A DNA stretch of 64,000 nt from Loxodes magnus (lineage: Eukaryota; Ciliophora; Karyorelictea; Loxodida; Loxodidae), in the NCBI GenBank assembly GCA_946699065.1, contig CAMPDV010000056.1, positions 930,001 through 994,000 on the forward strand, in the 5' to 3' direction. A program made the translations under genes and the position numbers. The notes below the pieces were generated by a model. That model ran no database searches, was not told the origin of the DNA, and worked only from the letters and a program-made list of their open reading frames with translations. Below, one piece after another: positions 1-13,211 of this stretch (its first letter is position 1; each line of letters opens with the position of its first letter).

Positions 1-247
1 ATTGAATCTTTGACTTTTACTTTGCAATAATTATAAAGTGAAAATCAATGACTAAAAACATAATTAAGAAACAAAACCTCAAACTCTCAACTTAGTGAAG
101 AACTGAAAAAAACGGAGTTTAAATTATAATAAGATAGTAGGCAAAATAATTAGTAATAACTTTTTTTCCTTCATAATGATCCTATGATTGTGTAATAACA
201 GAATTAGAAATTTTTTCTAATCGGAAATTTTTTTTTAAATACAAAAA

Positions 248-644
248 ATGTTGAAAATCAGAACACGATACAAAAAACTGCATTTCAATGATGTTTCTAC
301 TGTTTTAAAATAGGAAATTTATATAAAAACTGTAGACTTTTCCAATTTAAATAAGAATTAGAAAACTAGAAAATTTGAAACAAAATGACTAAACTTTACT
401 GCGCTGCAAATTGAAAATATTTAGAAGAAAATTGTACAATGAATACCAGCTTCTGGAAGACATTGATAATGCATAGGAGAGAAGAACCAGACTAATATTC
501 GGCAAAGACTGAGATTGAAACAAAATTCCAATAGTAAAGAGGGAACAAGTCATCACCGGAAGGTACGTAATGGAAGAAATTGATTCTGACGAAAAAATTC
601 ATGAAAATGGAGATAAATACCAATTATTTTTTAATCAACCGTGA
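248..644 (+). CDS. small unknown protein, two exons
   Basis: No family is recognised. The ATG frame from 248 runs to 433. A 16-nt GT-AG intron (434-449, GTACAATGAATACCAG) shifts it into the frame that ends at TGA 642-644. The spliced product is about 126 residues. The second exon has a soluble composition, with a stretch LLEDIDNAQERRTRLIF, then DWDWN, then an acidic EEIDSDEKIHENGD segment. Both Trp of DWDWN are TGA. Two other frames are also open here, so the model rests on the intron matching introns found in recognisable genes and on the composition of exon 2. No transmembrane segment or signal peptide is seen. A hairpin repeat lies about 160 bp downstream. Confidence 0.5.
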
Positions 645-2127
645 TTATTCTATTGAAGGCAGTTATCACGTTAATTGACTTATCTTATAGTTAAATTAGA
701 AATTAAAACAAAGGATTCTAAATTTGCAAATAGAAAATATTACTCTAATTATAAATTTATTTAATTTAGTATATATAAACTTGAAATTATCTTGCTTTAT
801 TATCAAAGAGCTGCGCACCAACGAGGTGCTACGCGCTCTATAATCAAATTTATTTATTTATTTATTATTTATCAATATCTTCACAATAAAAATGTGTGCT
901 TTTAATTAATCTCAAATTGTCTATAGAATCTAAAAATAACTTTTCTTTTTTATTTCATCATAAACTTTATTAAAGAAATTTTTATTTTTTTCAACATTCA
1001 ATACAACTATTTTAAAACTTTATGCCATTTCCTCCAAGTTTTTGAAATATCTCAGATTAGTAATATTAATTTGCTATATAGAAAAGTAATATCAGAGTAA
1101 GGATTTTTTTAAGTTTCTTTATCATATTCTAAATTAAATTTCTAATGTTTCATAGTTTTTTTGTACTCAAAAGTATTCGATATAAGTCTATGAAGTAAGA
1201 TTCATTAAATTATGAGTTTGAATCTTATAAGGCACATCTTGCTACTTTTTTTAACTAATGTGTATATTTTTCTTGATTTTTTCAATGCCATGTAGAATTG
1301 ATCATGAAATAATATCTGAATAATATTATGCTTTAGGGAGGAAAAAGACTTGGAAAATCTATTTAAGGTTTAAAGGAGTGATTTTCTAATATTTTAACTA
1401 CTTTAACATGGTTCTGTTAATACATTTTGAATAATTTTACCATATTCTTAACAATATACTTTATAATATTCGTTTTCATGAAAAGGTTATCCCAAGTAAG
1501 TTACCTTCTTAAATTTTTATATTTCCTAACTATTAAAATTAAGTTAGTATTAGTGAATTTTTGTTTTAATTTAGCTCTAAAATACATGTGATACACTTGC
1601 TAGCATTAGTGCTTAATTTTACTCATACAAACTTTTTATATGCTGTTTTAATAAAAAAATACATATGAATTCATTAAAAATCAATAACAGATTATCTGCA
1701 CAAGCTTTAGTAGCAAATATACTTCCATAGTTTAAAATTAAATTAGTTTTTAATAAGTTTCTAAATACCTAATAACAATATCATAGAAGATAATAGCAAG
1801 AACTGGATTATATAAACTTGCTTATAGTATTTCATTACTATATAATAAATTTCTTGAAATTGTATCAGCATAATACAAAAAAAATTATATTAATATAAAT
1901 TTATTCAAAGCAATTAATAGGGATATGAGATAGTTTGTTCTACGTTAATGATTGAACAATAGTATTCTATTAATAGTATCAGTCATTTTTTATACATCTA
2001 TAAGGGTTGTAAATAGATGATTAGATATTCCCCATCTTCTAAGTAAATAAATATCTGACTATAATGTTCAAACATGATGGTTTATTCTAAGCAAATAATA
2101 TTACAAAAGAAACAATAGAGTTAAAAT
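645..2127. other. AT-rich spacer
   Basis: No gene is recognised. Apart from the GC-rich hairpin repeat at 807-862, the stretch is plain AT-rich sequence without motifs I can name. Confidence 0.5.
807..862 (+). repeat. GC-rich hairpin repeat, copy 1
   Basis: A compact GC-rich palindrome in very AT-rich surroundings. The ends GAGC/GCTC pair, then GCG/CGC, then CACC/GGTG around an AACGA loop, followed by a TTTATT-rich flank. A near-identical copy lies on the other strand at 39861-39915, so this is a dispersed element and not chance. It is not coding. It could be a small non-autonomous element, a structured RNA or a recombination site. Confidence 0.75.
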
Positions 2128-4750
2128 TCAAGTATATAGCAAAAAAGGAAGTATATTTTAGAGAACTCTAATATTTACTTCTTCTTTTTCTTATGCTTTA
2201 AGTTCTTAGCTAAATAGCATAATATAATATAACTTTTTTATATTAAATTTGATTATAAAATTCCGCTTAAAAAGTTTAAGATTCAATCATTATGAAAATT
2301 TACATTATTCATTTTAATAATCTTTTTCATTAGCACTATAAATTTTCTATTTGCTTTGATTATCCTATAAAATCTAAAGTTAGTTATAAAGTTTATATTT
2401 GAAGATGATAATAATATTTTTCAAAAAATTGACTTAATTAAGAAGAAATATTATTATCTATCTTTTACTAATTAAATGATTAAAATGAAAATAATAATTC
2501 CTTTTTCAAGAAAGGAATCTTTTGCTTTAAAATTGTTAAGAGTTTTTATTTTTTCTTATAATGTTAATTTTAGTGTTTTTATCTACTTTATTGTCTATAA
2601 TTAATAAAAAGAAAGTTCCTTCTATTTCATTTTAAAGGTATAATCTTAAGGTAATTTAATAATCTTTAAATTTATATTTTCTTTTCAAGTCTCAACTTCA
2701 GGCCTTTCACTCCAAACTGCTTTCTTCATATCATATTTTAATAAAATTCCATTTTAATCAAACTGATATACTATCTAAAATTGATATAATGGATTTGCAA
2801 TATGAGCTAAATCAATAGATGGAAATTTATCTCCATGTGTGACAACTTTGTAACTATCGTAATCAAATAAATAAGTTTCTAGATTTCTATGTCACTAGTT
2901 ATAAACACAAGCGCTTTTTTTATCAGTTATATTAGCTGCTGAAGCAGTTCCTTATTGAGGTAAAGTTTAATTTAACTGTATTCATTCATTTCTAACAACT
3001 TAGAATTATAAAATTTTATCTATTTTTTATTTTGATTATCCTCCAAATGTAAAAAGTTGGTTCTAGTGATAGCAAACACCGAAACTAAAGCAATAAAAAG
3101 GGAAATCGCTTATTTATTGCTACATTTTAGTCTAAATGCTTAAAACTTCACATTTGTTCTATTAATTTTAATCCGCTAGAAAGTAAACATTTTACTTATT
3201 GTCAAATTCTACTCCATGTTTTGCTTTTTTATTTATCAAATTTCCTTCATATGGATGTTCTCAATCATTCGTTTAAATAATAGTAAGTCTTTTAGAATCC
3301 CCTCCACTTATTATAATTTGATCATTTTTGATTTACAATACACGAGCATAGTTAGCATTTATCTAGCCAGTTTAAATCTTTTGCTTTGTAATTGTTTTTT
3401 ATTTAAAGTCATATGCATGAAGTAAGTTTTTACCACATTCTACTGTATAATATTTATTATATTAGGTAACTAAATTTGGGAAAATTTCGTACTTAACCAC
3501 ACCTAATCCTATTTTTTTAAAAATAGAAGTATCCTTCAAAGAGTCGTTCTTTCTTAGCAATTTTCTCAAAAATAGAACTTCTATAAAATATTAAGTTTTA
3601 GTTTTATGTTAAGTGCTCATTTTTAAAAATTTAATTAAAGCTCAAATTTACTTAAAACTCATGCAAATATCCAGTTAAATTCAATTTTTTAATTTGTTCA
3701 TATATTTTAAATAATTAGATATCATAAGCATTTTCCATCTTAAAAAGAGAATCATCTTCTTTTTTTTAAACTATCAAGTTTTCTTCCCAATTACAACTTT
3801 TTCTCTATACTTTATCAATAAAATCGCAGTTAAATTCTTAATCTCCAAATATTTATTTTATTAACCTCGCTTTTATTTTAATTTTTGAATATTAATTAAT
3901 TATAAACTCTACTAGCATTTTCTGTTACTGATGAAAGAGAAAAAATTATAATTAAAACTTGTCTATGTTCGCATAGTTTATTAAATAGCTTATCTTATAT
4001 ATTTCATTAAAAATAGACTCTCATTTCTTTTATGACTTTTAAGTTTGTGAAACAAAATAAAATCCTTGCTTAATTAATCACTTGCTTTTCATTATTCATT
4101 TAAATAAAAAGTATAAGCTCAAATAATTATTATCTTGTCTTTTTTATTGAGATTTGTAGATTTTTAATTTAAGCTTTTTTATTTTTTAAGTTTCAGAACA
4201 ACCTTTATGACTAAAAATATTCCTATTTTAATTCCTTATATTTAAAATAGCTTATTTAGTTAGATTTGCTCATATAAACTTAGCTGTTTATTAATTAACT
4301 TACTTTCAAATCTACCTAAGTTAATTAATATTAAATTCCATGAAACCTCTACTAATTAGAATATACCCATCTTATATAACTAGAGTTTAGGCTTTATTTT
4401 ATTAGGTGCTTGTTTACTAAAATGCTTATTTCTAAGATCTTTTATAAAAATGAAGGTATATTGACTATTAAGTTTGATGTAATCTCTATTTTTATACGTT
4501 TTCGCTCTAAAATTAAATTTAGCTTTTATATATTTAAGGACTAAGATTTCTTCAGTTTTTATCTAGTCAAATATCTAGCTTTCAAATTAGTCTCTTTCTT
4601 TACTATTTTTATTGTTTATAAAGGATCTAGTTAATATACTAATGCTCCTTCTCTTAAATTAATTTACCTTAATATAGATAAATTTGCAATTCAAGTCTGT
4701 TTTTAATTTTTCTTTATTCAATAGAGAGCTAATAAGAAACATTTAGCCAT
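2128..4750 (-). CDS. kelch-repeat protein with long N-terminal region (exon structure incomplete)
   Basis: Probably a beta-propeller scaffold or adaptor. The C-terminal third (about 2650-3450) reads through kelch-like units: IISGGDSKRL, LFTFGGQSKQ and ETYLFDYDSYK are blade-type strands with the Gly-Gly pair. Trp is encoded by TGA in several places (NDWEHPYEG, RNEWIQLN). The N-terminal part is charged and helical, with a clear frame MENAYDIQLFKIYEQIKKL from 3738. The N-terminal and kelch frames differ, so at least one intron lies near 3420-3500; I could not fix it. The ATG at 4750 is the furthest start I would support, and the true start may be nearer 3738. The end is the TGA at 2128-2130. Confidence 0.6.
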
Positions 4751-4780
4751 TTAATTTTAAATATATCGATATCTAATTAT

Positions 4781-6598
4781 GAAGGTTATAAATATTAGTC
4801 TCATTTTCATTTTAAAATTAAACAATTTTGTTTTTATTCTAACTATTGTCATCAACAGCTTAATATTTATAAATTCAATTAAGAACTCATTTTAGTAAAT
4901 CGTCTGGACAGGGAGTGGATATAGCTTTGAGAGGAATAAATAAAATAAACTTAAAATATAGACTTAATTTATACTTTTCCATCATAGACTTTTCGAATTA
5001 TGCTTTATTATTATGCTTTAACTTATATATCTAATATTTATCTAAATACATTAGACTTAATATACTCTGCTTCTTTTATAAAAAATAGATTTTTGGTTAA
5101 ATAAACTACTTTAAAAATTATCTAATACTATTTCTAAAAGGGACTAAACAGTTTGAAGCATCTAAGAGATTAAATTAATTTAAACTAATTACAAACAAAC
5201 TTTCTTTATTCTACTATTTATTAATGATCTTTACATAAAGAAACCATTTTTCCTAAATAGAGTAAAAAGCAAAAAAGTGAAAGTTGGTTACTATTTTATT
5301 ATTTTTTATTTGATTGTATAATATTTTTAATTTAGATTATTAATATCTCAGATCCGTAGTGATAACTCTTAAGCTATTTTAAATCAAGACTTTAATAATA
5401 TTTTTAAGTTTCCTAATCAAAAATACTAAAATCGTCTTCTTTGAACATAAAATAGAAAAATGCTAATTTGACTTAATATCACTAGTTTTATTAGTCAAGC
5501 CTTAATTACATACTAGTCTAATATTAATTATCTAAATAATAATTGACTTCACTTCTATTTTAATAGATGATTCATTTAAGGAGTTATAAGGAGGTTATTA
5601 TCAATAGAAACCAAAAGAAAAGCTTTTATCTTTATTTTATTTTGATAATGATATTTATAATTAGCTAGAGCAAGTAGCCAATTTGTTATCCTTAAAGACA
5701 AGTATAAACTATTTGTTATTAAACCTTTCTTCTTCAATCTAAGTCTTTAAATATTTGCTATAAAGTACTTATAATCAAAACGCTAAGGATATTATCAGTT
5801 TTCATATATTATGATAAAAGAGTTGGTTATCAAATAAGTTTAATTTTAACTTTACTTTATATCGAAGAAATTAATTATAGATATTAAAGTTAAGTGAGTA
5901 AATAAAAGAAACTATTAAGCTATTTAAGTAAAACAAAGATCCAGAATAAAAAATAGTCTTCTTCTATTTAAGGTAAACATATTAGAGGTATATTAAAAGG
6001 ATTTAAGATAGATAAAGCTAAATAAATGATATTTATACTTAATTTATGTAAAAAGGAATATCTAAGTTTAAAATAAATGGAATACAGTCTAAATTATATT
6101 AGATAAGAGTTACCTAACTAATTTAAAAATATCTTATTCATTTTGCCTTATATTTTAAAATTAATATGTTCCAATATAACTAACAAAAACAAATTAAAAA
6201 GTAAATTTTCGACTTAATTAAGAATAAATTTCTATGAACATATCAAGTTGAGTTTAGATCAGTTTAATCTAAATAAAAGTGGAAACATTTAGATATAGCT
6301 AAATAAAATTAAATGCTAAGTATTTTCTTATATGGATAAGTTTTTTAATCCTTAATAAATTGAATTATTTCTTAGTAATAATAATTGCTTTAAGAATGAA
6401 GAAGAAATTATTATTTCAGCTTTATAGATCTTCTTAGTTTTTTATTTAATTTGATAAAAGAATGATTCGTAAATTAAAATAATTTATAAATAGAGCATTC
6501 AAGTATAGATACAAAATTAGAATTTTAATAAACTATAAATTTAATTTCTAAGTTTGTGCTTATTTCAAAATACTTTCATTTTTTTAGAATATCTTTGA
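4781..6598 (+). CDS. uncertain plus-strand gene, unknown protein
   Basis: Not recognised. From about 4800 to the TGA at 6596-6598 one frame holds only a few TGA codons in roughly 600, fewer than chance would give. The last part has a protein-like composition, with LDQFNLNKSGNIQ resembling a degenerate EF-hand loop that lacks the final acidic residue. The start is unclear: ATG 4781 is in another frame and would need an intron. Between 5300 and 5650 a different frame has a faint DENN-like pattern. It starts head to head with the kelch gene and its end overlaps the tail of the minus-strand gene at 6576. Spurious reading is possible. Confidence 0.35.
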
Positions 6599-9500
6599 AT
6601 TTGAATTTTAATCTATCTTCTTTTTGATTATTAAATTCTTTCTTTAAGAAATTTTTAATTTCTTGTAAATTGAAATAGAATTCATTTTTGTTTCTTGCTT
6701 TTTGCTTAAGTTCTAGGTTACTATAATTTTCAAAATTTATATCATTTGAAATTATTTCAGTCTTTTCATTTTTAGATAAAGAGCTTGCTGTACTTTTGTA
6801 CATGTTATTATTAATTTGATTAGCTATTGAAAGCTATATAGGGTAGTAATAGGATAAATTCTAAATGGTTACACCTTTGAAAATCAATTTCTTTTGTAAG
6901 TTTTAAATCATTTTACTAATTTCAGTTGCTTTATCGAAAGAAACTGCAAATAATTTTTCGTTCTTTTATTATTTCACTATGTTTTCCTCTTGTCATTCTG
7001 AAACTTCATCAAATCAGATTTTTTTTATTTTTTGATAAGATTCAGGAAGAACTCCATCAGAAGTAATAGAAAACATCACGTTTAGCTGGGTTTTTATTCA
7101 TTATTCTTCATTCTTATTAACTAATTCATCTAGTTCTGAGGTATTTACAAGCTTTGCTTAAGAATCACTTTATTTCAGAAAAGCAAGCTTAACATCTTAA
7201 TAAACACATTTGAATAATTCTTACACTAATTAGTTACTAAAAAAGATATTTAGTTCCTCTTTTTCTGAAATCAGCATTTTAGGACAATAAAACTATTCAG
7301 GTTAAGTAAACTTAGAATTTATGACTTTAATGCTTTAAGCTTGCTAATTTTGCTGCTTTATTTACTTTTAGATTTTGCTTAAACAAAAGAAGAATTTAAT
7401 TGTTTTATTACTTTAGTCTTGTATGTTTGCTTTAATTAGTTAGTTCTATTTTAGTATTTTTGTAAGTTAGATATATATATTTACCATCTCTATGTTCTTT
7501 ACTAGTAAATCTAACTTTTTTTACTCAATTTCGTGGATAAAATTGTTGTAAAGGAATGTAAAACCATTTGCATTTGTATACTCTTGAAAGATCTAATGAA
7601 AAACAACATTTCTTTCTTCGTTATTAAGAGCTTGAACAGTCATTAGAGCACACATAGGTAGAATGATAGTATATTCTTATGAAAATAATTGAAACCCAAA
7701 CCTTTAAAGGAATATAGAAAAGAAGCAAAACTTTCAAGTATTAAACTAGAAGTTCAAAGCTATTTGCTTCAAATATTCATAAACAGAATCTTTTATTTAG
7801 CTTTTGGGAAAATTATCTTCATATCATAATGATAAAGCTTTGCAAAGCTTTTTAACTTGTGGATACTAATATTTTCTGAATATCTATCTACATATTTTAT
7901 TATTTTCTATAGCAAAAGTAGAAAATTAGTAAATTTCATTGGAATTTAAATAGTTATCTATGCTATGGCTTATTTAATTATATTTCCTTTTAATGTTTTC
8001 ATAATTCTAAATAAATTTTAGATTTTTTACATTTTCTTTCGCTTATTTTATTAAGCATTTTAAATCTTAAGAGTGCTTTATTTATCTATCATCCTTAGTA
8101 GTTGCTGCTTCGTTATTAGATACACTTATTTAATATAATTCATTTAATTGCTTTATGTAAGAGTAAGCTAATGTAGCTTTATTCTTATTTAAATTTTACT
8201 AATATTAGCAATTAATTTAACTTCTGGCTTAGATGTTTATTAGTGATTACTATATATCAGAAGGATTTATGTTATTTTAAGTATTTTCTTATGCTTTTAA
8301 AGAAGATATGGTTTTTGTTGCTGAATCTTCTTTTTTTATTTTATTTTAGCTTAAAATAAATTCTTCAAGGTATTTAATCCTAAAATGATTGATCTATTAA
8401 TCAAGTGTGAATACATACTTGCAGAAATCTAGAAAGGCTATGTTTAAGCAATTTTATTTCAATATCTACAAAAACAGAGTCGAGAAGCTATAATGATTTT
8501 CATTAAGAAATTAGCAAGTTTGCTTATAGATTTGGTACTATTCGATTTAACTTGTAGCTAATTAAAAATCTTGCTTCTGGATCATATAAAATGTTAGAAA
8601 AATAATTTGGTGCGTAATAAATTGATCAATGTTAATCTCCTCTTACTTTAGCATTTTATTTCTTTAATCATAGCTTAAGAATTAATATTGTTATATCTAT
8701 GAATGCAGTACTAGTCAAATGCTTTTCTCTTCCTCGAAAAATTATTTAGAAACTGGTTAGTTTATTAGTCTAATAAACTAAAAATTTTCATCAGCTAAAA
8801 TTGAATCAGGAGTTAGTAATAATGATATCTTGTCTTTTACATACAATTAAAGACAAACATATGTAAGCTCATATAGAAAGCTTTCAGCAATTAGGTTTTT
8901 TATTTTAGGAATATTTTTCTTTAATTGGGATAAAGGTAGCAAATTGTATGCTAAGCAAGTTTAAGTTAGCTGTATTTCTTGAATTTCTATAAATGTATTT
9001 GCATCACTATAATAGTTAATTACTTTTTATTAAGCTAAGCAAGCATCATATAGATCTTAGGATTATAAAGCTCTATTTGTATCCTTATATTAAACTATTC
9101 TAAAGAACTTCGTATTTTCAATCTAATTTTGAGAGTTTGTCTCATTTTATTTTTTTGTGATTGCTAAGATAAATATTTCTAGAAAGCCTTTTCCTAAGAC
9201 TTAGATATTTATTACTTTATACTTTTTTACTTTTAGTTATTTTAATGTCTAAATATCTAGATATTTAACTTAGGCTTTTTCTGCATAGCTTATGAAATTC
9301 AGTATTTATTCGTTATGCTTATATAAAACTTTAATATTTTTAAGAGGCTATTCATTAAATATGCTATCTATAAATTATTCTAGGCAATCTATTTTATTAG
9401 TAGTTAAATATTCCTGGTGATTAGGCTAAAAGGTTAGCAACTAGTTTTGTTAGAGTATATTAATAGTTCATTCTACTTATTATTTTTATTGCTAGTAAGC

Positions 9501-10328
9501 TTAAATTAGAGTTTCTACTATTTTAGACAAGTAACTTATATCTAGCTTTTGATTCTTTTCTAACAACTATTTTAGATAATCCAAAAGTAAGTTTCCATTA
9601 TTTTTATCGCTATTAGTTAAGACTTAAAGGTGGAAGTTAGTATCTGATGATATCAAAGCTTACTTTATTTAACTAAATGTTAGTATTTCACTTTTTCTAT
9701 TTTAAAGAAGATACAAAAAGGTACTAATTAGTTCTTCAATTCTAAGGTTTTAGTTTGTTCTTTAAATTTAGTCTTAGAGTTAAAAGTTAAAAAGAGGAAC
9801 TTCATTATTACTTAATGTAAAGTCTATAATCTTTATTTACTTTTAATCTACTACAAATAAAAGTGGCTAGTTTAGTATTTATCTCCAGAAACCCTGAGAG
9901 AAAAACTAGTTGCTTTTCTGTAAAAATTAGGTTAATTTTAATAGTAAAATCAATCTTATCTCATATTCATCTTCTTTCTAAGGGCTTCAGTTTATCCATT
10001 CAGAAGAACTAAGAGGAGGTAGACATTGAATCTCTAAATCTTAGAAAATGATTTTAGGATTTTAATCTGAAATGTATTATTCAGCTTCTAAAAAGAAATC
10101 TTAAATTTAAGTTTTTTATTAAAGTAAGCTAAGCAATTAAAATTCATTGGCTGAGGTAGCTCTTATATCTACACCTTAATGTTCTTTAAACTCTTTTACT
10201 ATTTTCACCTATCTACCAATTTAAGCTTTGTATATTTTATAGTAATCAGTTTCAATTATTATTTCAATAAGTTCTAATTTAGTTGAAGGCTAAGTTAATA
10301 TATCATATCATTGGAATTTCGAAGACAT
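6576..10328 (-). CDS. 1,250-residue orphan protein, single exon
   Basis: I do not recognise the family. One uninterrupted frame runs from ATG 10326-10328 (MSSKFQWYDILTQPSTKLEL) to TGA 6576-6578. Only about nine internal TGA codons occur in 1,250, well below chance, and all sit where Trp is plausible (KKIWFDEVSEWQEEN, SLWYEDNF). The composition is that of a soluble, mainly helical protein with alternating hydrophobic and charged stretches, like a repeat-helix scaffold. No signal peptide, clear transmembrane run, zinc site or nucleotide-binding motif is seen. The C terminus is Lys-rich (KEDRLKFKFKDILKK). It could be a large scaffold or a divergent member of a known large family; only profile comparison can tell. 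Confidence 0.8.
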
Positions 10329-12446
10329 TTAAACTTTTATATAATATTTGATTATATTATGAATTTATACTCTAGAAATGTAATTATTTCTATAATTTTA
10401 TATTATATATGCAATCTAAGCAAATTATCAGAGCTCTATAGCTGCTTCTTATAATTTTATAATATCTAACTAAATAATTAATTATATTTTAGTTATGCTT
10501 CATGATGAAATATAGTAGATTTGGATGATTCTAACATCTTTTGTCAGAATTTTACAAATAGATTTATTGAAAAATTTCATTGCAAAGCTTTTCAAACAGT
10601 AAGCAATCAAAGAAGATAATATTGAGAGTTATCTATAATTTCATTTTTAGTGATTATAGGTACATTTATAAAGTCTAAATTAAGAATACAATATATTCTT
10701 TTAGTTTTAGTTAGACATTCTAAAATACACTTAGTAATTAATAGTTAAAACACGAAAGCATTTTAAATCTCAGAATCTTTAGTAATTTACTAGTTTAATA
10801 TAAGGTAGACTTCTGATTTATTTTTATCTTCTTATAAGCTTTAATAAATAATAAGTTTGAAGCTTTTAGTTAAGTCTATTTAATTTCTAAAGATACTTTT
10901 TAGTTTAGTTGGATTAAACCTGTGATAAGTTTAAAACCTTTATAGATAAAACTAAAGCTATATTAACTTTATCTCGCTAATTTCCTTTTAATAACTTAAA
11001 TATTAATATATCAATAGCATTTAACTTCCTTTCTTTTTTACCCTTATTTAAGTAAAAAAACTAAACTCATTGATAGTTAGATCTTAGTAACTCAATTGCA
11101 ACTACTAATATCTTCCTTGTGATTAAAATTTTAGATTTACATTTAAAGATAAGACAGAGATGTAAAAATAAGTAGGATTAGAGGAAAGATAGACATAATA
11201 AAATAGACAAATTAAATTAAAAGTATTATAGTTCCTTCCTTTTTAGTTGAGATATGTATAACCTACTTAGTTATTAAATTATTCAAAACTTAGGGTTTTA
11301 TTAATTTAGATAGATTTATATTAATAAATAGGTAAGAAACTAAGAGAATTATAGACTAATTTAAAGAATATTATAACCCTTTTTATAATTTTAAATTAGC
11401 TATTATAATATTTTATCAGTTACTAATATGATACTTCCACCATTTTTAGAGACTATTTAGTCAATTTCCTTTAATTATTTGGTTAGAAGAAAGCTTCTCG
11501 TAAGAATTTTGGTTTTGAAGTAATATTTTATTAACGTAAAATGAAGGGGGTAAGGAATATATTAATTACCCAGATTTAATTAATTTAAGATTCTTTAATA
11601 GAGATTCTTATTCTCTTTATCTGAGAGTGCTTATAATGAATCAATGGTTATAACCAATAGCAATATCTTTGTATCGCCATTCATATTTTTACCTTACAAT
11701 GCTTTATGAAAATCTTTGTGTTTTTAGACTTATTATAGATCTAATTTTTACTTGCAGTAATAAAATAAATAGGAAAAGTAATATTTATTACCAAAAGGAT
11801 TCGCTAAATTATTTGGAGATACAGTTTTAAACTTTAAATAAATCAGTTTAAATATCAAATATAAGCTTAATTAATTCAGCAGAATATTAGATAAAATGAT
11901 AAGAGATATATGAATCAATTTAAGGTAATTATACTATAAGCAATCTTAAAAACCATCTACTTAAATAAATTCAGGGTTACAAATTTCTTAGAAGTATAAT
12001 TAAACAGTATATAACAATAATTCTAATTACAATGTAATATATATTATTTCTTTGCTATTTAAGTGAAGATAAAACTCAATCTATGTCTGAAAGTATTTAT
12101 ATGAGAAAATGGTATTGTAATAATTAACTTAAGCTCATATATATTAATTTGTTTATATATTTGAGAAGCCATAAAAATTATCAGTATATTAAAATGTGAA
12201 CTAGACCATTTTCTATACTTTTATAGAGAAAAAAGAAAATTAATTTACGTATTCATTCAAGATAATAAAGCTCAATTAGTATAATTTTAGAATCTTAATA
12301 TTACAAAAGTTTAAATAAATAGTAATACCATGTTTAAGTAGTATATAGAAAGAATAGTTACTTGTTTTGATAAAATTTTGTAAAGTAGAAGCTTTAGACT
12401 TAAGATTTTAAATTGATTATTTAATTTTTTTAATTATAAAATAAAA
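10329..12446. other. AT-rich spacer with an ambiguous open frame
   Basis: Nothing is recognised. A plus-strand frame from about 10498 stays open to about 12050 if seven TGA codons are read as Trp. That TGA density equals chance, so I do not call a gene. A short stretch near 11620-11900 is somewhat more protein-like and could be a decayed exon. Confidence 0.4.
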
Positions 12447-13211
12447 ATGTCCAAAAAAGAACTTCCAATAACTTAAAGGTGGCTTGCTGATGTTATTGCA
12501 GGATCAACAGCTGGTTTGGCTTTGAGTCCATTTATTACTCCTATGGATGCAGCAGTTACTGCTAGTATGTCTGGAAAAACAACACTTGCATAATCACTTA
12601 CAGAATCAGGAAAGGAAATTTTAACAAAGCCCCATCGTTATGCTTTAAGACCTGAATTTAAAGTTATTTTAGGTGTTTATGCCGCTACTTATGGAACGAA
12701 AAATGCCGTAGAAAGTTATTGTGAGGTTTTTAAGAAATCCAACGAAGAGACAGCTTTCTGGAAATTCTGGCTTGTTTTATTCGTAAATGGATCATTGTGT
12801 GTTTTTTGGAGAGATCCAGCTTTCGCCAAAATATTTGGTACTAAAGCACCAACTTCAGTCCCAGCTCTTAGCTATTCTCTATGGGTAACTAGAGATATTG
12901 CACATACATTAGGCGCAGTTGTTGCTCCTGACTACGTAGAATCAGCCTTTAAACTAACAAAAGACTAATGGAGAATGTGCTAACTCACTTTTCCATTGTT
13001 AGTTCAATTTGTTACAACTCCTTTACATTTACTTGGACTTGACTACTACAATATTAAGGAAGATACTGTAGGAACAAGAGTTGCAAGAGTTGCTGGGAAA
13101 TATATCCCCACTGTCGGTATTAGAATGGTGAGAATGTTCCCACCTTGGTCAGTAGGTTTAATTGTCAACAGAAGCATAAGAGATTCTGTGACTGACGCCT
13201 TTAGAAGCTGA
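12447..13211 (+). CDS. divergent mitochondrial-carrier-like membrane protein
   Basis: Likely a carrier-fold protein of the mitochondrial inner membrane, substrate unknown. The 254-residue frame has no intron and no internal TGA, uses TAA for Gln (PITQRW) and ends at TGA. The first helix carries GSTAGLALSPFITPMDAAVT, a form of the carrier signature P-x-D in which the usual following basic residue is missing. Further hydrophobic segments follow, with small basic loops (RPEFKVILGVYAATYG, VGLIVNRSIRD). The length is slightly below the usual 280-300 residues, and the three repeats are hard to see beyond the first. It could belong to an atypical SLC25-like group. The GC content is clearly above the flanks. 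Confidence 0.65.

Noticed and set aside
5280-5660. DENN-like domain in an alternative plus-strand frame
   Set aside because: Only a weak hydrophobic pattern; it lies in a different frame from the rest of the candidate gene and lacks flanking DENN parts.
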